The notes under the pieces: generated by a model
Databases searched by the model: none
What the model saw: the letters and a program-made list of their open reading frames with translations, nothing else
Told to the model about the DNA's origin: nothing
Part shown: piece by piece, positions 51,827 through 61,084 of the stretch
How the letters are laid out: the number at the start of each line of letters is the position of its first letter
Position numbering within the stretch: the stretch's first letter is position 1
Assembly (NCBI GenBank): GCA_027484105.1
Contig: JAIXUG010000014.1
Span: 117,181-181,180 of the forward strand
From: Comamonadaceae bacterium
Lineage (GTDB): Bacteria; Pseudomonadota; Gammaproteobacteria; Burkholderiales; Burkholderiaceae_C
Direction of reading: 5' to 3'
Length of the DNA: 64,000 bases
Position numbers and translations under genes: made by a program

Positions 51827-51873
51827 CAAGCGCTGGGCGCCCTGTGCGGCAGGTGCCTCTCGCTTCACCGGGC

Positions 51874-52191
51874 TCAGGGCTGCGGCCCCCAGGGCGCTGA
51901 AAGCATCAGCTTGTTTTGCTGCTCGGCAATCAGCGGGCGGATTTTGCCGGCAAAGGCCATGAAGTTGGCATCGCCGTACACCCCGGCCCAAAAAGCCCGG
52001 CGGTCGGCATCGTCGTCAAACTTCCAGATGTGGATCAGCTGGTTCAAGGCCCCCACATCGCCCGTGAAATAGCCCACCAGCTTGGGTGGGTGCTTGGACA
52101 GCACGGGCCAGCCTTCGTTTTTATACAAGACGACGAGTTCGGACATTTTTCCGACGATGGCGGTGTAGGTGCGCAGTTCATAGATGGCCAT
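51874..52191 (-). CDS. NIPSNAP family protein
   Basis: 105 residues from the ATG before AIYELRTYTAIVGKM, with GGAG 5 nt upstream. ELRTY, VGYFTGDVGALNQLIHIWKF and DRRAFWAGVYGD are typical of the NIPSNAP fold, a small ferredoxin-like dimer of unknown function often found in catabolic settings. It stands alone between the convergent lipoprotein-methyltransferase gene and the divergent argE. Confidence 0.85.
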   Translation of the reverse strand: MAIYELRTYTAIVGKMSELVVLYKNEGWPVLSKHPPKLVGYFTGDVGALNQLIHIWKFDDDADRRAFWAGVYGDANFMAFAGKIRPLIAEQQNKLMLSAPWGPQP

Positions 52192-52330
52192 GAGAACTCC
52201 ATTAGGTTGAGACAAGACGATTCACTTTAGGGTCTCAAGATTGGCCAGGCTGTCGGCAAGGTGACGCGGTGGCGGCATGGCCCTTGTAAGATCAAAACGC
52301 CCTGCTGGGGCTTTTTTTAGACGGAATCTC

Positions 52331-53551
52331 ATGAACGCCCCTCTTTCTCACGCTGCTTTGTCCCACGTTCAAGCCGCTGATTTGGCCGCCTTGCCCCTGA
52401 TCGAAAAATGGATCGCCTTTGCCACCGTCTCGCGCGACAGCAACCTGGCCTTGCTCGATTGGACCGAGGCTTACCTGAAGGACCTGGGCATTGCCTGCAG
52501 CCGCACGTATGACGACAGCGGGCAAAAAGCCAACCTGTGGGCCACACTGCCTGCGCACGATGGCGAAACGAAAATCGGCGGCCTGGTGTTGTCGGGCCAC
52601 ACCGACGTGGTGCCTGTGGACGGCCAGCCTTGGGACACCGACCCGTTCAAGGTCGTGATCCAGGGCGACAAAATGTACGGCCGGGGCGTGACCGACATGA
52701 AGAGCTTTGGTGCCATCTGTTTGATGATGGTGCCCGAGTTGCTGAAAAGAAAACTCAAGCGCCCGATCCACCTGGCCTTCAGCTATGACGAAGAAGTCGG
52801 CTGCATTGGCGTGCGCCGCATGATCGCCGACATGCAGGCGCAAGGCTTCAAGCCTGCGGGCTGCATCGTGGGCGAGCCCACCGGCATGCAGGTGGTCATT
52901 GCGCACAAGGGCAAGCATTCGTACAAAACCACGGTGCACGGTTTTGAGGCGCATTCCTCACTCACACCCTTGGGCGTGAACGCGGTCGAGATCGCCTGCG
53001 AGTTTGTGGCCCACCTCAAAAGCATGCACCGCGAACTGGTGCAAAACGGCCCCTTCGACCCGATTTATGACGTGCCGCACACCACCATCCACACGGGTGT
53101 GATCGCAGGCGGCACCGCGCTCAACATCATCCCGCGCCAGTGCGAGGTGAGCTGGGAAATCCGTCACCACCACATGAACACGCCCGAGGATGTGTTTGCC
53201 CGTGCGAAAGCCTTTGGCGAGAGTTTGGTGCCCGCCATGCAGGCGGTGGCCCCGGACACCGGCATCACGCACGAACTCAAATCGGTGCTGCCCGGTTTTG
53301 CCACGGCGGCCGACAGTGACATTGCCCAACTGTGTTTTGACTGCGCCGAGTTAGACCCGGCCAGCGGCGCAGGCAAGGTGTCGTTTGGCACCGAGGCGGC
53401 GCTGTTTCACCAGGCGGGTGTGCCCACCATCGTGTGCGGCCCCGGCCACATTGCCCAGGCGCACCAGCCCAATGAATGGGTCACGCTGGAGCAGCTGGCC
53501 TGGTGCGAGCGCTTCATGCGCCGCTTGGCCGATCGGGTGTGCGTGGGCTGA
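52331..53551 (+). CDS. argE: Acetylornithine deacetylase (ArgE, M20 family)
   Basis: 406 residues from the ATG before NAPLSHAALSHVQ. It is a zinc-dependent M20 peptidase-fold enzyme that removes acetate from N-acetylornithine in arginine synthesis. Metal-site motifs are LSGHTDVVPVDGQPW, YGRGVTDMKSFGA, SYDEEVGCIGVRRM and GEPTG; GTEAALFHQAGVPTIVCGPG is near the C-terminus with the last ligand in GHIAQAHQPNEWV. The dimerisation domain has HSYKTTVHGFEAHSS. It is a single gene followed by a convergent universal stress gene. Confidence 0.9.
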   Translation: MNAPLSHAALSHVQAADLAALPLIEKWIAFATVSRDSNLALLDWTEAYLKDLGIACSRTYDDSGQKANLWATLPAHDGETKIGGLVLSGHTDVVPVDGQPWDTDPFKVVIQGDKMYGRGVTDMKSFGAICLMMVPELLKRKLKRPIHLAFSYDEEVGCIGVRRMIADMQAQGFKPAGCIVGEPTGMQVVIAHKGKHSYKTTVHGFEAHSSLTPLGVNAVEIACEFVAHLKSMHRELVQNGPFDPIYDVPHTTIHTGVIAGGTALNIIPRQCEVSWEIRHHHMNTPEDVFARAKAFGESLVPAMQAVAPDTGITHELKSVLPGFATAADSDIAQLCFDCAELDPASGAGKVSFGTEAALFHQAGVPTIVCGPGHIAQAHQPNEWVTLEQLAWCERFMRRLADRVCVG

Positions 53552-53570
53552 AGTTTGGACTGCGGGCCGA

Positions 53571-54011
53571 TCACGCCCCCCGCACCATCAGCACCGGCAC
53601 GGGGCTCAGGCGCATGACTTGCTCGGCCCCGCTGCCCAGCAGCAGGCGGCCCAGCCCTCGGCGACCGTGGCTGCCCACCACCACCAGGTCGGCTCCCCAG
53701 TTTTCGACGGCGTCGGCCACGTTTTCGCCCAGGCGCTGGCCGGGTTGGTTGATCAGTTGGGTGTCGGCGTTCACACCCAGGGCGGATGCGGCGTCCATGG
53801 CGTTTTGCAACAAATTCTTGGCATGGTCGAAGGCGTAGCTGCGCAGATCGCCCGACAACGCGTAGCCGTTGAAGTCAGGCGCATGATCGATGACATGCAA
53901 AAAACGCACGCTCGCCAAAGACTCCCGCGCCATGTCCAGGGCCATGCGCATGGCTTTGTCGGCGGTGTCGCTGCCATCGATGGGCACCAGAATTTTCTTG
54001 AAAAGGCTCAT
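53571..54011 (-). CDS. Universal stress protein (UspA family)
   Basis: 146 residues, a single UspA domain from the ATG before SLFKKILVPIDGSDTADK, with GGAG 7 nt upstream; the longer start at 54119 is not needed. The ATP-binding motif VVVGSHGRRGLGRLLLGSGAEQVM and RLSPVPVLMVRG at the C-terminus are classic, so it probably binds ATP. Such proteins support survival in starvation and stress. No operon partner. Confidence 0.9.
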   Translation of the reverse strand: MSLFKKILVPIDGSDTADKAMRMALDMARESLASVRFLHVIDHAPDFNGYALSGDLRSYAFDHAKNLLQNAMDAASALGVNADTQLINQPGQRLGENVADAVENWGADLVVVGSHGRRGLGRLLLGSGAEQVMRLSPVPVLMVRGA

Positions 54012-54343
54012 GCAGAACTCCTGCAGCAACAGTTGGTGCATCGCGCGGGCTTGCGGCGCAGCGCGCGGCAAACCAGCGCTCGATGCTGTGGCAATGTTCA
54101 TGCATGGCCCTTCCCGCAAAGCCCATGCGCGCGCGTGGGTTGAATCAGGGCTTCATGCTAAGCACGCGCTGGCTGGCGCACCATCCATCCAAGGGTCTGT
54201 TGTGCGATGCCCTTGGGTTTATGCCCAAAGGTGATGTGGGGCGGGCCCTGTCCCGGGCTTGACCGACATGGCGCAAAATCGGGCCACAATTTGTCCTTTG
54301 TTCGGGCGGTTTTGCGCCCGCTCCCCGATTTTTGGAAAACACC
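54012..54343. other. Intergenic region between usp and aldehyde dehydrogenase gene
   Basis: About 330 bp without a convincing gene. It contains a small perfect hairpin, CGGGCG-GTTTTG-CGCCCG (54303-54320), 23 nt before the dehydrogenase start. A TTGACC (54259-54264) has no -10 at a good distance. I see nothing else. Confidence 0.4.
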
Positions 54344-55780
54344 ATGACCTATCCCCATACCCAACTTTTCATCAACGGCCAATGGTGCGACGCCGAAGGC
54401 GGTCGCACCTTGCCCGTGTTCAACCCCGCCACCGGCACCGAAATCGGCCGCTTGGCCCATGCGGGCATCCCGGATCTGGAGCGTGCCGCGCAAGCTGCGC
54501 AAAAGGGTTTTGAAATTTGGCGTGATACCCCCGCCAATGAGCGCAGTGCTGTTTTGCGCAAAGCCGCCGCCCTGATGCGCGAGCGTGCCCCGCAAATTGC
54601 CGAGCTGCTCACCCAGGAACAAGGCAAGCCCCTGGCCGAAGCCAAGGTCGAGGCCATGTCGGCGGCCGACATCATCGAGTGGTTTGCCGAAGAGGGCCGC
54701 CGTGTGTATGGCCGCATCGTGCCGCCGCGCAACATCCAGGTGCAGCAGCAGGTGCTCAAGCAGCCCGTGGGCCCGGTGGCTGCGTTCACGCCCTGGAACT
54801 TTCCGGTCAACCAGGCGGTGCGCAAGATGTCGGCGGCGCTGGCCACCGGCTGCTCCATCATCGTCAAAGCGCCTGAGGAAACCCCTGCCGCGCCCGCCGA
54901 GTTGATCCGCGCCTTTCACGATGCGGGTGTGCCCGCTGGCGTGATCGGTCTGGTGTACGGCACGCCCGCCGAGATCTCGAATTATTTGATCGCGCACCCG
55001 ATCATCCGCAAGATCACCTTCACGGGCTCGACCCCTGTGGGCAAGCAACTGGCCGCCTTGGCGGGCCAGCACATGAAGCGTGTGACCATGGAGTTGGGCG
55101 GCCACGCCCCGGTGATCGTGGCCGAAGACGGCGACATGGCCCTGGCCCTGAAGACAGCAGGTGCAGCCAAGTTCCGCAATGCGGGCCAGGTCTGCATCTC
55201 GCCCACTCGCTTTTTGGTGCACCACGCGATCGCCGACGAGTTTGCCCAGCGCTTTGCCGAGCAAGCGCAGGCGCTGAAGGTGGGCGATGGCCTGGCCGCA
55301 GGCACGCAGATGGGCCCACTGGCCAACGAGCGCCGCCTGGCCGCCATGCAGTCCATCGTGCAGGACGCCCGCGCCAAAGGCGCCAAGGTGCTCACCGGGG
55401 GTGAGCGCATCGGCACGCAAGGCAACTTCTTTGCGCCCACGGTGCTGTCGCATGTGCCGATGGACGCCGATGTGGTGGTCAACGAGCCCTTTGGCCCGAT
55501 CGCCGCCATTCGCAGCTTCGAGAAGATCGAAGACGCCATTGCCGAAGCCAACCGCCTGCCCTTTGGTCTGGCGGCCTACGCCTTCACCAATTCCATGAAA
55601 ACCCTGCACCAGCTCAGTCAGCGCATGGAGGTGGGCATGCTCTGGGTCAACCAGCCTGCCGCGCCCTGGCCCGAGCTGCCCTTTGGCGGCGTGAAGGACT
55701 CGGGCTATGGCTCTGAAGGTGGCCCCGAGGCACTGGAGGCTTACCTCAACAGCAAGACCGTGTCGGTTTTCCACGCCTGA
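54344..55780 (+). CDS. Aldehyde dehydrogenase (succinate-semialdehyde dehydrogenase-like)
   Basis: 478 residues, a full ALDH of the NAD(P)-dependent superfamily that oxidises an aldehyde to its acid in the cytoplasm. The start is at the ATG before [16 protein letters not shown]. Markers are [45 protein letters not shown] (catalytic Glu), [16 protein letters not shown] (catalytic Cys) and [15 protein letters not shown]. It resembles the succinate-semialdehyde dehydrogenase group; specificity is not certain. A pyroglutamyl peptidase follows 14 nt downstream. Confidence 0.9.
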   Translation: MTYPHTQLFINGQWCDAEGGRTLPVFNPATGTEIGRLAHAGIPDLERAAQAAQKGFEIWRDTPANERSAVLRKAAALMRERAPQIAELLTQEQGKPLAEAKVEAMSAADIIEWFAEEGRRVYGRIVPPRNIQVQQQVLKQPVGPVAAFTPWNFPVNQAVRKMSAALATGCSIIVKAPEETPAAPAELIRAFHDAGVPAGVIGLVYGTPAEISNYLIAHPIIRKITFTGSTPVGKQLAALAGQHMKRVTMELGGHAPVIVAEDGDMALALKTAGAAKFRNAGQVCISPTRFLVHHAIADEFAQRFAEQAQALKVGDGLAAGTQMGPLANERRLAAMQSIVQDARAKGAKVLTGGERIGTQGNFFAPTVLSHVPMDADVVVNEPFGPIAAIRSFEKIEDAIAEANRLPFGLAAYAFTNSMKTLHQLSQRMEVGMLWVNQPAAPWPELPFGGVKDSGYGSEGGPEALEAYLNSKTVSVFHA

Positions 55781-55794
55781 CGGGCGCGGCCTTG

Positions 55795-56460
55795 GTGCGC
55801 ATCCTGGTCACGGGCTTCGAGCCCTTTGGCGGGCAAAGCCTCAACCCGTCCTGGGAGGTGGCGCGTGCCTTGCACGGCCTGCAATTGCCAGGTTTGCAAG
55901 GCGCACAGGTGGTGGCGGTGCAACTGCCGTGCGTGTTTGCGCAGGCGCTGCCCGCTTTGCAGCAAGCGCTGATGCAGCACACACCCGACATCGTGCTGGC
56001 GCTGGGCCAGGCCGAGGGGCGGTGTGATTTGTCGGTCGAGCGCATCGCCATCAACGTGATGGATGCGCGCATCCCCGACAACGCCGGGGCGCAGCCGATC
56101 GATGTGCCGGTGATCGCGGGTGGCCCCGCGTCGTACTTCAGCACCTTGCCCATCAAGTCCTTGGTGGCGGGTTTGAGGGCAGCAGGCTTCCCGGCTTCGG
56201 TGTCGCAAACCGCGGGCACCTTTGTCTGCAACCAGGTGTTTTATGCCCTGCAGCACACGCTGGCGGGGCAAGGGGTGCACAGCGGCTTTGTGCATTTGCC
56301 GCTTCTTCCCGAGCAGGCGGCCCACTGGCCGGGCCCCAACTTGCCCAGCTGGCCCCTCAGCCTTCAGCTTGCAGCGGTGAAGCAGGCCGTGGACTTGTTG
56401 GTGGCCCATCGCTTGCAAGGGGGTGACGATCTGCCTCTGGGGGGCGGCACCCTGAACTGA
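55795..56460 (+). CDS. pcp: Pyroglutamyl-peptidase I
   Basis: 221 residues from a GTG start; a TTG is one codon upstream. It removes N-terminal pyroglutamate from peptides. VRILVTGFEPFGGQSLNPSWE is the family start, QAEGRCDLSVERIAINVMDAR contains the catalytic Glu, SQTAGTFVCNQVFYAL the Cys, and SGFVHLPLLPEQ the His. It is slightly shorter and more divergent in the C-terminus than E. coli-type enzymes. It probably shares a transcript with the aldehyde dehydrogenase gene. Confidence 0.9.
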   Translation: MRILVTGFEPFGGQSLNPSWEVARALHGLQLPGLQGAQVVAVQLPCVFAQALPALQQALMQHTPDIVLALGQAEGRCDLSVERIAINVMDARIPDNAGAQPIDVPVIAGGPASYFSTLPIKSLVAGLRAAGFPASVSQTAGTFVCNQVFYALQHTLAGQGVHSGFVHLPLLPEQAAHWPGPNLPSWPLSLQLAAVKQAVDLLVAHRLQGGDDLPLGGGTLN

Positions 56461-56581
56461 GTGGCCACCGCTTCGCCCACGGGGTGGGCTCCTGCAAAGA
56501 CGCTGTTTTGGCGCGCCAGCGCACAGACTTTGGGCCTGGTTTTTTTCATGATGTTGCTCTTGCATCACGACAGGAGACCTC

Positions 56582-57010
56582 ATGAACAACCACACCATTC
56601 AACGCGCGGTCATCGCCAGCGTCCTCAGCGTCACCGCCTCGGCTTGGGCCCAAACCTCGGTGGGCTTGGGACGTGCCGACTACCACGACAACTGCGCCAG
56701 CTGCCATGGCATGTCTGGCAAAGGCGATGGGCCGCTGCGCTCGTTTTTGGTCAAGCCACCCTCAGATCTGACCCAGATCACGCAGCGCAACGGCGGCAAG
56801 TTTCCGCAAGAGCTGATGTGGGAGGTCATCGACGGCCGCTGGTCGGGCGACAACGGGCCCCATGGTTCGCGCGAGATGCCGGTGTGGGGCAGCGAGTTCA
56901 AGGCCCGTGCCATGACCCGGCCCGGCGACTCGGCCAACACGGCCGAGTGGTCGGCGCGCAACCGCATCGTGTCGCTGCTCAGGTATCTGGAGACGATCCA
57001 GGTGCCTTGA
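56582..57010 (+). CDS. Periplasmic c-type cytochrome
   Basis: 142 residues. A signal peptide (about residues 1-23, QRAVIASVLSVTASAWAQ) is followed by one c-heme motif CASCHGMSGKGDGP. The axial methionine is probably in SREMPVWGSEFKAR. It is a monoheme class I cytochrome that would carry electrons in the periplasm. An AGGAG ribosome site precedes the ATG. No oxidase or dehydrogenase partner is adjacent. Its last 32 nt overlap the convergent MpaB-family gene. Confidence 0.85.
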   Translation: MNNHTIQRAVIASVLSVTASAWAQTSVGLGRADYHDNCASCHGMSGKGDGPLRSFLVKPPSDLTQITQRNGGKFPQELMWEVIDGRWSGDNGPHGSREMPVWGSEFKARAMTRPGDSANTAEWSARNRIVSLLRYLETIQVP

Positions 57011-57953
57011 GGGCAGGTGGGGCGCTGACCCGTTGACGCGCCCGCGCCGCCACGCCCGTCTCGGCAAAGGCCCAAGCCAGCGAAGCCCCCATGGCTTGCA
57101 GGGCGGTGCGCACGGCAGCTTGCTCGGCGGCGCATGGGCGCTCGCGCTGCAACAAGTCCAGCGCCCAATCGGGCAGCATCTGAAAGGCGGCCCGCACCAT
57201 CAGCATGACCAGTGGGCGTTCGCTGGGCGCGCAGGGGTAGTTTTCGATCAGGCGGATGGTTTCGCGGGTGCGCTCGTCCACCTGCAAATCGGGCCGGTAA
57301 GCCTGCAGCTGCGAGAGCGCTTGGTGGCGCGTTTCGGGCAAGTCCTGTGCCCCCAGGCGCTGGCCCACACGGGTCATTTCCCAAAAATACCGGTCTTGCT
57401 GCGCAGGGCTGAGCGCTTGCAGTGACAGGTCTTGGTAGGCGCGCAAAAAGCTGGTGGTTTCGCCCAAGTGCACCCAGCGGATCAGCTCGGGCTCGTTGGC
57501 CACATAGCTGCGGCCATCGGGCAAGGTGCCACGAATGTGGGCATGGATGTGGTTGACGCGTTCGATGGCCTGCAGGGCTGCGGCCGTGCCGCCATAGGTG
57601 GTGGTGGCTACAAAGAAAGCGGTGCGCCCGAGCCGCGCACGCAGCTGGGTGCGAAAGCTGGAGTGGTCCCACACGGCGGCCAGCGCGCGGGGGTGCAAGG
57701 CTTGCAAGATCAGTGAAGACAGGCCGCCCGTCATCATGGCCACAAAGTGCGCATGCACCTGCCAGGTGACGGCATCCGGACCGAACAGGCCAGGGTCACC
57801 CGCAGGCTGCAAAAAATCACGGGCATCCCCCGTGGCCCCGGTCATGGCCCGCACGCGCGCGCCCATCTCCGCCTGGATGCGGGCTGTCACGGCGTCCTTG
57901 AGCGGGCAGGCCCAAGCGTGGATCGCGGAAGCTAAAGGCGAAAAAGAAGACAT
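56979..57953 (-). CDS. MpaB/latex-clearing-like oxygenase family protein (DUF2236)
   Basis: 324 residues from the ATG before SSFSPLASAIHAW. The DUF2236 pattern is seen in GLSSLILQALHPRALAAVWDH, TTTYGGTAAALQAIERVNHIH, DGRSYVANEPELIRWVHLGE and LPDWALDLLQRE. The conserved His residues (HPRA, NHIH, WVH) bind heme in rubber-oxygenase and MpaB relatives. The substrate is unknown. The gene overlaps the cytochrome c gene tail-to-tail by 32 nt. Confidence 0.85.
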   Translation of the reverse strand: MSSFSPLASAIHAWACPLKDAVTARIQAEMGARVRAMTGATGDARDFLQPAGDPGLFGPDAVTWQVHAHFVAMMTGGLSSLILQALHPRALAAVWDHSSFRTQLRARLGRTAFFVATTTYGGTAAALQAIERVNHIHAHIRGTLPDGRSYVANEPELIRWVHLGETTSFLRAYQDLSLQALSPAQQDRYFWEMTRVGQRLGAQDLPETRHQALSQLQAYRPDLQVDERTRETIRLIENYPCAPSERPLVMLMVRAAFQMLPDWALDLLQRERPCAAEQAAVRTALQAMGASLAWAFAETGVAARARQRVSAPPALKAPGSSPDT

Positions 57954-58141
57954 GGTTCCCAAAGGTGCAGGCCGGCAGTGTGGGCCAGCCTGCGCCCGCT
58001 TGCACAAATCGTGGCAATGGCCGTGCCGGGGTTCGGGCTTTGGCAGCCCAATAACCTTGCTTGAAACAAGACCTTTGACCGGGCATGGGCCCTGCCAAGC
58101 CGTGCATGCACGAACATCTGCGGCTTATTTGGAGACATGCG

Positions 58142-58759
58142 ATGGCTTGGCTGGATTTTTTGAAAAATGGCAATGAACTGAGCGAACTGCTGATCGAGGG
58201 CCAAAACCCTTATGGTGCACAGCTGCTCAAGCAAGCCGATGTGGAGCAGATGCGTGACCACATCCAGCCGACCGAACGGGTGCTGGCCTATGTGCTGGGC
58301 CGCGTAGTACTGGCAGGTCGTGGCCTGTGGTTGTTGACCGACCAGCAGTTGTTGGTGTCAGAAAACGACACGGGCACCACAGTGCACCACTTTGCCCTGA
58401 AGGACATCACCGAGGCCGAGTGCGTCAAGGGCAAATATGGCTACACCTTGCGTGTCACGGCGGCAGGTCAAATGCGCAGCGTGTATGGTGCGTCGGCCCA
58501 TTTGGCGGCGGTGTTTTACCGGGCGCTCGGCCAAAAGGTGCGGTGCCACCCGGTTTTCAAACCCACAACGCTGGATGCCGACGACGTGGCCGAGGTGGTG
58601 CACCATTTCTCGGACGCTGCTTTGCGCTTGCAACCGGTGGCCCTGGTCAATGCCGACGCACGTGCCCTGATTGCCCAACTTGCACAAGACGCTGCCAGCC
58701 AAGGCTGGCTGCAAGCCAGCGAAGCCAGCCAGGTGCGCGTGGCCGAAACGGCACACTGA
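58142..58759 (+). CDS. PH-like domain protein of unknown function
   Basis: 205 residues from the ATG before AWLDFLKNGNELSELL. The middle (about 40-115) looks like a bacterial PH/YokE-like beta barrel: TERVLAYVLGRVVLAGRG, LWLLTDQQLLVSEND, HHFALKDITEAECVKGKYGY, LRVTAAGQMRSVYG. The C-terminus is alanine-rich and helical. No signal peptide or membrane segment. Its partner and role are unknown. The gene is divergent from the MpaB-family gene and convergent with the lipocalin gene. Confidence 0.6.
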   Translation: MAWLDFLKNGNELSELLIEGQNPYGAQLLKQADVEQMRDHIQPTERVLAYVLGRVVLAGRGLWLLTDQQLLVSENDTGTTVHHFALKDITEAECVKGKYGYTLRVTAAGQMRSVYGASAHLAAVFYRALGQKVRCHPVFKPTTLDADDVAEVVHHFSDAALRLQPVALVNADARALIAQLAQDAASQGWLQASEASQVRVAETAH

Positions 58760-58772
58760 GCCCGGCCATCGT

Positions 58773-59321
58773 TCAAGGTTTGCTGAGCTCGATCTTTTTC
58801 AGGTCAAAGCCCAGTTTGTCCAGTTTGGCCAGCAAGGCTTGGTAAGTGGCCGCTGGCAATTGCGGGGTGCGCGACAAGATCCACAGGTATTCGCGCTTGG
58901 GCTCGCTCACCACCACCCACTGGTAATCCGGGTCCAGGTCGATGATCCAGTAATCGCCCCACACCATCGGTATGAACGACAACCAGGCGGGGGCAAAGCG
59001 CACTTTGAGCTGCGCCGAAGTGGGGCCACCGATTTGCCTGGCGGCACCCAGGGCTTCGCTCCATTCGCCCTTGTCGGTTTTGCAGCGGTTGAGGACCTGC
59101 ACCCGGCCATCGGCTTGCAGGCTGTAAGTGGCCTGCGTGCTGCTGGCGCATTTCTTTTGAAACCAGTTGGGGTACTTGGCGACCTCGTGCCAAGTGCCCA
59201 TGTAGCGTGGCACATCCACCGCTGCCACGGTTTTCAGGGGCGCCAGCTCGGCTTGCGCAGGCATGCTGAGCACACAGGCCCATGCCAGTGCCAAGCTTCG
59301 GATGGGGGCCCAAATTTTCAT
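58773..59321 (-). CDS. Bacterial lipocalin (Blc-like)
   Basis: 182 residues. A signal peptide (KIWAPIRSLALAWACVLSMP, cleaved after AQA) is not followed by a lipobox Cys, so the protein is soluble periplasmic rather than an outer-membrane lipoprotein like E. coli Blc. The lipocalin GxW motif YMGTWHEVAKYPNWFQKK, QATYSLQADGRVQVLNRC, and VWGDYWIIDLDPDYQWVVV are present, as is the C-terminal LWILSRTPQL strand. It binds lipids or hydrophobic ligands. The ATG overlaps the stop of the SDR gene, so the two are co-transcribed. Confidence 0.9.
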   Translation of the reverse strand: MKIWAPIRSLALAWACVLSMPAQAELAPLKTVAAVDVPRYMGTWHEVAKYPNWFQKKCASSTQATYSLQADGRVQVLNRCKTDKGEWSEALGAARQIGGPTSAQLKVRFAPAWLSFIPMVWGDYWIIDLDPDYQWVVVSEPKREYLWILSRTPQLPAATYQALLAKLDKLGFDLKKIELSKP

Positions 59322-60112
59322 ACAACGATCGGGTTCAAAGCCCCGTCCATGCTCATGCAAATGCCGGTGACGTAGCTGGCTTTGGACGAGGCCAAAAACA
59401 GCACCGCATTGGCGATTTCTTCAGGCTCGGCCATGCGGCCCAGCGGGATTTTGGCCACCGATTGCGCCATGACTTCGTCGGGGCTCAGGCCCTTCAAGCG
59501 CGCATCGGCCGCAAAGCCTTCGTGCAGGCGGTCGGTCAAGGTCAGGCCGGGGTTCACCGCGTTCACCCGAATGCCTTGAGCGCCATAAGCGGCGGCCAGA
59601 CCGGCGCTCACCAGCATCAGCGCCGCATTGGCCGCACCGCCGGGCAGGTGGATGGGGCTGGCCACTTTGCCGCCATTGCCCACCACATTGACCACCGCAC
59701 CCAGGCCCCGTGCGGCCATGCGCTGGAGGGTGGGCGTGATCATGTGGACATAGGTGAAGTACTTGGCCTGCATCGCATCGGCAAAGGCCTCGGGCGTGAG
59801 TTCGGGCGCGGGCGTGCGTTTGGCTGCGCCCGCCGAGTTGACCAACACATCGACCGGGCCGAATGCGGCCTCGGCCGAGTTCAGGGCCGCCAATGCGGCA
59901 GCCGCGTCGCGCAAATCGGCAGCCACGGTGTGGATGCGTGCGCCGGGGCAGTTGCTCAGCAGTTGCTGCTGCGCCCGCGCCAGGTTGGCGCTGTCGCGCG
60001 AGACCAGGCTCACGCGGGCGCCTTCGGCCAAAAAGCCCTGCGCGCAAGCCAGGCCAATGCCTTTGCTGCCGCCGGTGATGAGGATGTGCTTGTCGCGAAG
60101 GTGAAGGTCCAT
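59318..60112 (-). CDS. Short-chain dehydrogenase-fold protein lacking the YxxxK motif
   Basis: 264 residues from the ATG before DLHLRDKHILITGGS. Cofactor motif ILITGGSKGIGLACA, LVNSAGAAKRT, and the C-terminal IRVNAVNPGLTLTDRL and YVTGICMSMDGAL are normal SDR features. The active-site segment reads LPGGAANAALMLVSA: Gly and Asn occupy the places of the catalytic Tyr and Lys, and the Ser is replaced in VVNVVGNGGKV. It is therefore either inactive as a reductase or uses another mechanism. It is upstream of and overlaps the lipocalin gene. The divergent gene is a PEP-mutase-family enzyme. Confidence 0.85.
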   Translation of the reverse strand: MDLHLRDKHILITGGSKGIGLACAQGFLAEGARVSLVSRDSANLARAQQQLLSNCPGARIHTVAADLRDAAAALAALNSAEAAFGPVDVLVNSAGAAKRTPAPELTPEAFADAMQAKYFTYVHMITPTLQRMAARGLGAVVNVVGNGGKVASPIHLPGGAANAALMLVSAGLAAAYGAQGIRVNAVNPGLTLTDRLHEGFAADARLKGLSPDEVMAQSVAKIPLGRMAEPEEIANAVLFLASSKASYVTGICMSMDGALNPIVV

Positions 60113-60183
60113 GGGGCGCTCTTCTGCTGAAATGAGAAATTCTGATGTCGTCGATTTAATCACTCTTGCAAGATTTTTGTTTC

Positions 60184-61056
60184 ATGACTTCCAAAACTTC
60201 TGCGCTGCGCGCGCGTTTGAACCAACCCGGCCTGGTGGTCGCGCCCGGCGTGTTCGACATGGTCTCGCTGCGGCTGGCCGACAGCTTTGGTTTTGACGCG
60301 CTGTACATGACTGGCTACGGCACCGTGGCCTCGCACATGGGCTTGCCCGATGCGGGTCTGGCCACCTACAGCGACATGGTGGGCCGCGTCACCGCCATGG
60401 CGGGCATGGCCCGCACGCCCCTGATTGCCGATGCCGACACGGGCTACGGCGGTTTGCTCAACATGCGCCACACCATCCGGGGCTATGAAGCCGCAGGCGC
60501 ATGTGCCATCCAGCTCGAAGACCAGGAGTTCCCCAAAAAATGCGGCCATACGCCGGGCCGCCGCGTCATCCCCATGGCCGACATGGTGCGCAAGATCCAG
60601 GTGGCGGTGGACGCGCGCGCGTCGAAAGACTTCTTGATCATCGCCCGCACCGATGCCCGCACCACACTGGGCTTGGATGAAGCGCTGCGCCGGGCCGAGG
60701 CCTATGCCAAGGCCGGGGCCGACATTTTGTTTGTCGAATCGCCCGAGTCCGAAGAAGAGATGCGCCGCATCGGCCAGAGCTTTGACGTGCCGCTGGTCGC
60801 CAACATGGTCGAGAAAGGCCGCACCCCGGTGCTGACCAAGCCCGAGCTGGAAGCGCTGGGCTACAAGATCGCCATCTTCCCCGTCACCGCTTTGCTGGCC
60901 GGGGTGCAGGCCATGACCCAGGTGTACCAACAGTTCAAGGACACCGGCTCGTCCGCCAAGGGCAGCACGCCTTTGTACGACTTTGGCGATTTGACCCGCC
61001 TCATGGGTTTTGAAGACGTGTGGGCTTTTGAAAAGCGCTACGCCGAAACCGACTGA
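60184..61056 (+). CDS. Isocitrate lyase / PEP mutase family enzyme
   Basis: 290 residues from the ATG before TSKTSALRARLNQPG. Conserved blocks are VVAPGVFDMVSLRLAD, ALYMTGYGTVASHMG, LIADADTGYGG (metal Asp), QLEDQEFPKKCGHTPGR with the KKCGH active-site loop, and IIARTDARTT. Family members cleave or form C-C bonds of 2-hydroxy or 2-keto diacids (for example 2-methylisocitrate, dimethylmalate, oxaloacetate). Exact substrate unknown. A tctC gene follows 28 nt later, so the binding protein likely supplies its substrate. Confidence 0.9.
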   Translation: MTSKTSALRARLNQPGLVVAPGVFDMVSLRLADSFGFDALYMTGYGTVASHMGLPDAGLATYSDMVGRVTAMAGMARTPLIADADTGYGGLLNMRHTIRGYEAAGACAIQLEDQEFPKKCGHTPGRRVIPMADMVRKIQVAVDARASKDFLIIARTDARTTLGLDEALRRAEAYAKAGADILFVESPESEEEMRRIGQSFDVPLVANMVEKGRTPVLTKPELEALGYKIAIFPVTALLAGVQAMTQVYQQFKDTGSSAKGSTPLYDFGDLTRLMGFEDVWAFEKRYAETD

Positions 61057-61084
61057 TTCCCCCAGAAACCACCAGGAGACAACG

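Noticed and set aside
52285..52330. GCCC/GGGC hairpin with a T-run in front of argE as an attenuator
   Set aside because: The stem is only 4 bp, with no leader peptide or alternative pairing seen.
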